Shown: positions 59,012-64,000 of the stretch, piece by piece
Layout of the letters: the number at the start of each line of letters is the position of its first letter
Position numbering within the stretch: the first letter of the stretch is position 1
Origin: Verrucomicrobiaceae bacterium UBA2429
GTDB taxonomy: Bacteria > Verrucomicrobiota > Verrucomicrobiia > Verrucomicrobiales > Verrucomicrobiaceae
Reading direction: 5' to 3'
Length of the DNA stretch: 64,000 bases
Assembly: GCA_002343505.1 (NCBI GenBank)
Contig: DDQZ01000078.1
Coordinates: forward strand, 727 to 64,726
Translations under genes and position numbers: made by a program
The notes under the pieces: generated by a model
What the model was told of the DNA's origin: nothing
Database searches by the model: none
Seen by the model: the letters and a program-made list of their open reading frames with translations, nothing else

Positions 59012-61027
59012 TCACTTCGCGGCCTTCGGGTTGCGCATGTAATAGAGGTGGCCGTCTTCGGCGCCGCCGAGGAAGTCGGGGAGGATGTCGCCGTTGAAGT
59101 CCACCGTGGTGGGGCTGACGTCGTGGCCTTCGATGTTGACGGCGGCGAGCAGGCCCATGTCGGCGAAGTGCCACTTGCCATCCTTGGCACCGGTCTGGCG
59201 GAGGAAGTTGGCGTTGGCGGAGTTCAGCAGGATGTCGAGCTTGCCGTCGCTGTCCCAGTCCATGATGCAGAGCTTGCGGCGGCCGCTCTTGCCAGCGATG
59301 CCGGCGTTCAGCCGCAGGGGCTGGCCGGGGTCCATGGCGACGGGGTTGCGCACGGCGAGGGCACCGAGGGCTTTGTTGAGCAGGCCGGGGCGGGGGTCTT
59401 TTTCATCGGCGCAGAGGACGCGGCGGGGGTGTTTTAAAATGAGCTGGCCGTCCTGGTTTTTGGCGCGCTCAAAAAAGGCGAGGTAGCCTTCCTGGTCGAG
59501 CATGACGAGGTCGGTGAGGCCGTCGTGGTTCCAGTCCACGGCGACGGGGGTGGTGCGCCACTGGGTGAGCAGGGCCTTGCCTTCGGGGCGCATCCAGCCG
59601 TAGGCGAGGCTGGGCTGCTCGCCCTGCCATTCGACTTCGACGGGCCGGGCGGCGGCGAGGCGGGGGGCGGTGCGGGTGCCGGTGTTTTTGTACCAGACGA
59701 CTTTGCCGAGGATGGAGTTCAGGATGAGGTCAGGAAGTCCGTCACCGTCCCAGTCGGCCACGGTCTGAGTGGTGTAGCCCCATTTGGCCTCACACGGACC
59801 CTGGATCGAGCCGTTGGTGCCGGCCATGGGGCGGATGACTTTGCCTTCGGCCTCCAGGTATTTGGGCGCGGCCCATCTGGGCTTCTCAACGCCGGGGCCG
59901 CTGAGGTTTTCGAAAAAGGCCACATAGCCGGCGGTGTTGCCGCAGAGGATGTCCACATCGCCATCGCCATCCCAATCGAAACCAACGGGGGTGGCGAGGG
60001 CGCCGAATTTCACCAGATGGGCCTCTTGCTGGAAGTAGCGGGGCTCTTTGAAGAGGGGGACTTTGTTTTCGAATGCGCCGGTGTTTTCGATGAAGGCGAC
60101 GCGGCCGTCCTCGTCGCCGACGATGAGGTCGAGGTCGCCGTCTTTGTCCCAGTCAATGGCCGTGGGGGTGATCATCTCCAGGTCCATGGTGAGGAACTTG
60201 CCGGTGTCGGCTTTGACGCGCTTCATGAGCGCATACTTGGGCTTGGTGCGGGTGCCGGTGTTTTCGAAGTAGGTGAAGCCGTCGAGGAACTCGCCGCAGA
60301 GGAGGTCAAGGTCGCCGTCGCCGTCGAAGTCGGCGAAGTTGGGGCAGGGCCAGCCGTAGGTCTCGATGGGGCGGTCGCCGGCCATGACTTTTTTTGGCTT
60401 GTCGTAGTCGGGCTTGGCGTTGGTGCCTTTGTTGCGGAGCACATAGACGTAGCCGCGCAGGGGGCCGTTTTTCCAGATGCCGTTCTCGTCATAGGCGTTG
60501 TCCCAGCCGTATTCGGTCCAGTCGCCGACGCCGACGATGAGGTCCTGCATTCCGTCGCCATCGTAGTCCACGATGTGCCACATGTTGGCGCGGACTTTGT
60601 TGGGGTGGATGTTGGTGGCGAGGCCGAGGCTGGAGCCTTTTTCGATGCCGGTTTTGAGGAAGTCGGGATGGATGGTGTTGGGGCTGAGGACGACGGGTTT
60701 GCCGTCCACATGGCTGACGCGGACGTTTTGCGCGCCTTTGCTGATGCGCACGCCGGGCTTGAAGACGGGCATGGGGTTTTTGGCGGTGTCGCCGGTGGCG
60801 TTTTCGAAGAAGTAGATGCCGTTGTAGGGCTTGTCGGGGCAGTTGACGACGAGGTCGAGGTCGCCGTCGCCATCGAAGTCGATGGGCATGGGCCATGCCC
60901 AGAGGCCGACGCCGAGGTCCACGGTGAGGCCGGGGTTGTTGTACTGGAGGGGCTCCAGGGTGGCGTCTTCGGCGGAGGCGGCGCTGAGGGCGGCGAGGAG
61001 GAGGCCAAGGCGTGCGGCGGTTTTCAT
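59012..61027 (-). CDS. Exported FG-GAP/VCBS repeat protein
   Basis: A 671-residue secreted protein with signal peptide MKTAARLGLLLAALSAASA. Nine calcium-binding D-x-D-x-D-G type repeats occur (for example DFDGDGDLDL near 50, DYDGDGMQDL, DWDKDGDLDL, DWDSDGKLDI near 620), each followed by the F-E-N-T-G type turn, so it forms a seven-bladed or larger propeller. Such proteins in PVC bacteria are surface-exposed or extracellular binders or lyases. The start is set by the signal peptide. The adjacent 330-base region upstream is discussed separately. Confidence 0.85.
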   Translation of the reverse strand: MKTAARLGLLLAALSAASAEDATLEPLQYNNPGLTVDLGVGLWAWPMPIDFDGDGDLDLVVNCPDKPYNGIYFFENATGDTAKNPMPVFKPGVRISKGAQNVRVSHVDGKPVVLSPNTIHPDFLKTGIEKGSSLGLATNIHPNKVRANMWHIVDYDGDGMQDLIVGVGDWTEYGWDNAYDENGIWKNGPLRGYVYVLRNKGTNAKPDYDKPKKVMAGDRPIETYGWPCPNFADFDGDGDLDLLCGEFLDGFTYFENTGTRTKPKYALMKRVKADTGKFLTMDLEMITPTAIDWDKDGDLDLIVGDEDGRVAFIENTGAFENKVPLFKEPRYFQQEAHLVKFGALATPVGFDWDGDGDVDILCGNTAGYVAFFENLSGPGVEKPRWAAPKYLEAEGKVIRPMAGTNGSIQGPCEAKWGYTTQTVADWDGDGLPDLILNSILGKVVWYKNTGTRTAPRLAAARPVEVEWQGEQPSLAYGWMRPEGKALLTQWRTTPVAVDWNHDGLTDLVMLDQEGYLAFFERAKNQDGQLILKHPRRVLCADEKDPRPGLLNKALGALAVRNPVAMDPGQPLRLNAGIAGKSGRRKLCIMDWDSDGKLDILLNSANANFLRQTGAKDGKWHFADMGLLAAVNIEGHDVSPTTVDFNGDILPDFLGGAEDGHLYYMRNPKAAK

Positions 61028-61357
61028 GGGTTGGGCGGGGATGGAAACGGGAGCATGGCGGCGCTTTTGCGCGGGGCAAACCGGGGGCGCTGCCGATTTT
61101 TGGCGGTGGGTTGACGATGCTTGACTTTGCCGGGCGCGGCGGTAGGCGATGCCAGGAGGAGCGTCGGCGCGGCAGCCGCAGGGGCGGGACAAACAAGTGC
61201 GCGCGCAGGAAGCAAGGCGTCCCGTCGGGGAGCGGGAGGCGAAGCAACGGCAACAATAGGGCGAAGAGGAGGCGCGAAAATTATTTGAGAGTTGTGAATT
61301 ATTATTGTTGCAATAATTTCCATATGTTTTAAAATCATCGGTGTATTCATAAAAAAT
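61028..61357. promoter_or_regulatory. Divergent intergenic region with an AT-rich promoter-like stretch
   Basis: A 330-base gap between the FG-GAP (-) and P-loop ATPase (+) genes. The first 240 bases are ordinary GC-rich DNA without features. Bases about 61275-61357 are very AT-rich, with a 7-bp palindrome attattg (61301-61307)/caataat (61311-61317) that could be an operator, and a run aaaaaat directly before ATG 61358. Confidence 0.4.
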
Positions 61358-62098
61358 ATGAAAAAGCTCATCCTCCTCCAAAACGACTACCCTTCGACTG
61401 GCAAGAGCACCCTCGCTCATTGTTTCAGCCACTACCTCAAGCAGTTCGGCGTGGCTCATCAAAGAGTGACGCTTCTCGAAGACGCGGAAAACTCAGATGA
61501 CGAGCACGCGCTCGATGCCAGCACGATCACCAAGCGACGGTTGTTCGATTTGATGGAGGAGGCGCCGATCACTCTGCTGGAGTCAGCGAGTGGCATGGGC
61601 GAGTTTTTCTGCGGCTTTTACCAAAACCATCATTTGGAGCAGGCGCTGGACGAGGAGGGAGTGAGCCTCTCGGTCGTGCTGCCGGTGACCACCGAGGTGG
61701 ACAGCTTTGACTCGGTGATCGAGGCGGTGGAGACCTTCTCGGACCACGCCGAGTACACCATCGCCCATCTGGTCACAAGCTGCTACGAGGAGGATGAACG
61801 CGCCTGGGACCGCAGCTACGCCGCGCGTGTGATGGACATGTACGACGCGGTGGAACTGCACATCCCCGAAGTCGGCTTCCAGGTCGAGCTCGAGCTGCGC
61901 GCGCGCCACCTCTCACTGAGCCAGGCACTGATGGACCCCGGCGTGACGGAGACCTTCGGCAAGGACTACAACAAATGGCTGGCCCGTGTGACCGGCCAGA
62001 TTGACAGCGCGCGCCGCTACCTTTTCGGCGAGGCCTTCCGCCCGACGACGCAGCCGCGCCCTGTGAAAAAGACACGCTCCCGCGCCAAAGCGGCCTGA
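61358..62098 (+). CDS. P-loop ATPase (ParA/MinD-like), function unknown
   Basis: A 246-residue protein with P-loop NDYPSTGKSTLAHCF (residues 9-23, Lys16), in place of the ParA KGGxGKT. TLLESASGMGEFFCGFY resembles switch I, and VSLSVVLPVTTEVDSFDSV a switch II-like strand. The C-terminus is basic (KKTRSRAKAA). It stands alone, with no ParB or partner protein, and could be a plasmid- or phage-derived partition-like ATPase or a cell-surface/cellulose-type regulator (BcsQ-like). I would not name it more closely. A hairpin (62131-62180) follows. Confidence 0.6.
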   Translation: MKKLILLQNDYPSTGKSTLAHCFSHYLKQFGVAHQRVTLLEDAENSDDEHALDASTITKRRLFDLMEEAPITLLESASGMGEFFCGFYQNHHLEQALDEEGVSLSVVLPVTTEVDSFDSVIEAVETFSDHAEYTIAHLVTSCYEEDERAWDRSYAARVMDMYDAVELHIPEVGFQVELELRARHLSLSQALMDPGVTETFGKDYNKWLARVTGQIDSARRYLFGEAFRPTTQPRPVKKTRSRAKAA

Positions 62099-62130
62099 TA
62101 TTCCCCCCCAACAGCCAGAATAAAAACCCG

Positions 62131-62180
62131 TCGGAGCGTGAAGCACCCAGCCGTCCCCCCGGCGGTGCGACACGCTCCGA
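62131..62180. terminator. Hairpin after the P-loop ATPase gene
   Basis: A perfect 10-bp stem tcggagcgtg (62131-62140) / cacgctccga (62171-62180) has a second 5-bp stem gcacc/ggtgc inside. It lies 32 bases after the ATPase stop. Only four T follow on + strand (tccttttgc), while five A precede it, so it is a weak terminator in the + direction and a better one on the - strand. Confidence 0.45.
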
Positions 62181-62266
62181 TCCTTTTGCAGCCGGCAGAA
62201 TCGTCCACTCCTGGCGCCTGCCACGGGATTTGCACCGCCGCGCTTCCGCATCTATCAAGCCGCACA

Positions 62267-63265
62267 ATGCCCCGCCTCTCCGCCGCAATCCTGCTCTGCG
62301 CCTGCGCCACACTGCACGCGCTGGACCTGCGCCTGCCCACGGACAACGACGCTCTCCTCACGGGAGACGGCCCCGCTTTTTTCCAGTTCGTGGACCGGGA
62401 TTTCGAGGGTCGAAAGTCCACTCCATGGGAAGGGGGACAGTTCGGTTTTGTCCGTGACGCGCGCCGTGTCGGCAGCCGTGTCGCCTTCGCCCGCTTTCAT
62501 GAGGGAATGGACATCAAACCGCTGCGCCGCGACGCGGCGGGGAATCCCCTCGATGAAGTCCGCGCCATACTGCCCGGCGCGGTGGCGCATGTCAGCGAGA
62601 CGAGCGCGCACAGCAATTACGGCCGCTACATCGTCATCCGGCACGACCTTTCCGAAGGACCGTTTTTCAGCCTCTACGCGCACCTTGGCGAAATCATCGT
62701 GGTGCCGGGAGAGCGCGTGCAGGCCGGGCAGAGGCTCGCACGCATGGGCTTCACAGGGGCTGGGATTGACCAGCGGCGCGCGCATTTGCATCTGGAGCTG
62801 AACATCCTGCTCTCGGAGCAGTTCCCCGCCTGGCATGCGGAGCACTTCCGCACGCCAAACCACCACGGTCTTTACAACGGCCTCAACCTGCTCGGACTCG
62901 ACATCCAGTCCTTGTATCTGGCGCGCCGTAAAAACCCCGCGCTAACGCTGGGCGAGTTTCTGCGCGGCAGTGAGGCCTACTTCGAGCTGGAAGTGCCGGG
63001 CGCGGCGCGCATGGAGATCCTGCGGCGTTATCCCTGGCTGAACGAGGGCGGCTCCGCGGAAGCGCCCTCCTGGAAGGTGCGTTGCACGCGGTGGGGCTTC
63101 CCGGTTTCCGTCAAACCCGGCTCGCGCTCCGTGGCCACGGCGGTCGCCACCTGGGCGAGGGAGGACCCCGTGCCGCATTACTACAACACGCGCGGCCTCA
63201 TCAACAACAGCGGCCAGATCACCGTCGAGGGCCTGCGCTTTGCCCGCCTGCTGTGCGGATTTTAA
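62267..63265 (+). CDS. Exported M23-family metallopeptidase
   Basis: A 332-residue peptidoglycan hydrolase-like protein with signal peptide MPRLSAAILLCACATLHALD. LytM-type zinc site: FHEGMDIKP supplies H-x3-D and HLHLELN supplies H-x-H; FSLYAHLGEI carries the family Y-x-H. The C-terminal 130 residues have no recognised domain. Start at 62267 begins the signal peptide; the longer frame from 62138 crosses the hairpin. It is 4 bases before tsaD and probably cotranscribed. Confidence 0.87.
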   Translation: MPRLSAAILLCACATLHALDLRLPTDNDALLTGDGPAFFQFVDRDFEGRKSTPWEGGQFGFVRDARRVGSRVAFARFHEGMDIKPLRRDAAGNPLDEVRAILPGAVAHVSETSAHSNYGRYIVIRHDLSEGPFFSLYAHLGEIIVVPGERVQAGQRLARMGFTGAGIDQRRAHLHLELNILLSEQFPAWHAEHFRTPNHHGLYNGLNLLGLDIQSLYLARRKNPALTLGEFLRGSEAYFELEVPGAARMEILRRYPWLNEGGSAEAPSWKVRCTRWGFPVSVKPGSRSVATAVATWAREDPVPHYYNTRGLINNSGQITVEGLRFARLLCGF

Positions 63266-63269
63266 ACGC

Positions 63270-64000
63270 ATGATTCTGGCGCTTGAGTCCTCCTGTGACG
63301 AGACCGCCGCCGCCATCTGCGCGGCGGACGGGCGGCTGCTGGCGGCGCGGGTCTCCTCGCAGGCGGACATCCACAGGCGCTACGGCGGCGTGGTGCCGGA
63401 AGTGGCTTCGCGCAACCACATCCTGCACGCGCGCCCGCTGGTGGAGCAGGTGCTGTCGGATGCCGGCGTGACACTGGCGGACATATCGGCCTTTGCAGCG
63501 ACCTCCGGTCCTGGCCTGGTCAGCTCCCTGCTCATCGGCGCCAGCATGGCGAAGGCGATGGCCGTGGCCGAGGGGAAGCCATTTTTCGCCGTCAACCACA
63601 TGGAAGGGCACCTGCTCTCCCCCTTCATGGAGGGCGCGGGACCGGTGCGGGCGAATGTCTCCCTTATCGTCAGCGGCGGCCACACCATGCTGGTGCGCGT
63701 TCGCGCCGCCGGGGATTACCAGTTGCTGGGCAAAACCCGCGACGACGCCGCCGGAGAGGCCTTTGACAAGACCGCCAAGATGCTCGGCCTGCCCTATCCC
63801 GGCGGTCCTGAGATGGACAAACAGGCCGCGCTTGGCAACCCGCGCGCCTTCGCTTTTCCGCGCAGCTTTCTCGACGGCCGCAGCCTGGAGTTCAGCTTCA
63901 GCGGGCTGAAAACCGCCGTGCTCTACGAGCTGCCGAAGCTGGACCTGGCGAGTCCCGCCGTGCTGGCCGATGTCTGCGCCAGCGTGCAGGAGGCCATCAT
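63270..64000 (+). CDS. tsaD: tRNA N6-adenosine threonylcarbamoyltransferase TsaD (3' end outside window)
   Basis: Transfers threonylcarbamoyl-AMP-derived TC to A37 of ANN-decoding tRNAs. The first 243 residues are seen: ALESSCDETAAAI at the start, HMEGH (H110, H114, iron/zinc ligands), SGGHTMLVRV, DDAAGEAFDKTAKMLGLPYPGG, and FSFSGLKTAVLY. The frame has no stop before the window ends, about 100 residues short of the family length. ATG 63270 is 4 bases after the M23 stop. Confidence 0.95.
   Translation, partial: MILALESSCDETAAAICAADGRLLAARVSSQADIHRRYGGVVPEVASRNHILHARPLVEQVLSDAGVTLADISAFAATSGPGLVSSLLIGASMAKAMAVAEGKPFFAVNHMEGHLLSPFMEGAGPVRANVSLIVSGGHTMLVRVRAAGDYQLLGKTRDDAAGEAFDKTAKMLGLPYPGGPEMDKQAALGNPRAFAFPRSFLDGRSLEFSFSGLKTAVLYELPKLDLASPAVLADVCASVQEAI

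Noticed and set aside
1..64000. CRISPR arrays, tRNA or rRNA genes, phage integrase or transposase genes
   Set aside because: No regularly spaced repeats, cloverleaf or rRNA sequence, and no integrase or DDE/HUH transposase reading frame was found.

Overview
The window is GC-rich chromosomal DNA that looks like a member of the Verrucomicrobiota, probably Verrucomicrobiaceae (a Prosthecobacter- or Luteolibacter-like genome). The evidence is the mix of families: DUF1549/DUF1553 and DUF1501 pairs, S1 sulfatases, a PVC-type propeller/HEAT protein, SHD1 and FG-GAP secreted proteins, DUF5069, a fused SecDF behind tgt-yajC, and many signal peptides. Assignment rests on recognised families, not on a search. 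Both ends cut genes: a bcp-like peroxiredoxin at the left and tsaD at the right.

Layout. 1-9.6 kb (+ strand mostly): peroxiredoxin, a secreted unknown, a sialidase-fold protein overlapping folA, a PQQ-type propeller, two small proteins, a membrane-anchored tandem pseudokinase and a sugar isomerase/epimerase. 9.6-15.8 kb (-): sulfatase, a GlnD-like protein without HD residues, ATP-type phosphofructokinase and a small membrane protein. 15.9-18.9 kb (+): a LysR regulator, DUF2167 and a zinc-ribbon membrane protein. 19-23.1 kb (-): tgt-yajC-secDF. 23.2-29.1 kb: a 1316-residue SGNH/propeller/HEAT/azurin chimera, a short sigma factor and a NirJ-family radical SAM enzyme. 29.2-31.9 kb (+): an SGNH lipoprotein and btaA-btaB for betaine lipid synthesis. 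31.9-38.1 kb (-): a DUF1501 / DUF1553 / BNR-repeat cluster that an AT-richer insert has split. 38.4-40.9 kb (-): a second tandem pseudokinase. 41.2-44.6 kb (+): an intact DUF1549/1553-DUF1501 pair.

44.9-52.8 kb is the main accessory system: a complete Wadjet (JetABCD) anti-plasmid SMC locus. Two extra genes, a small helical protein and a nucleotidyltransferase-fold protein, sit between jetA and jetB, and a structured palindromic element sits between jetC and jetD. A MITE-like element lies directly upstream. From 52.8 kb the content returns to housekeeping and secreted functions: fabI, an amino-acid permease, a sulfatase, an Asp/Glu racemase-like lipoprotein, an RluD-type pseudouridine synthase, DUF5069, an FG-GAP protein, a lone P-loop ATPase, an M23 peptidase and tsaD.

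The points most worth attention are the Wadjet operon carrying an embedded nucleotidyltransferase pair, five palindromic repeat elements (two of them read in frame inside one DUF1553 gene), the two related tandem pseudokinases, the four-domain cupredoxin chimera, and a Tgt whose zinc site reads Asp/His/Cys/His. No tRNA, rRNA, CRISPR array, integrase or transposase gene was seen.
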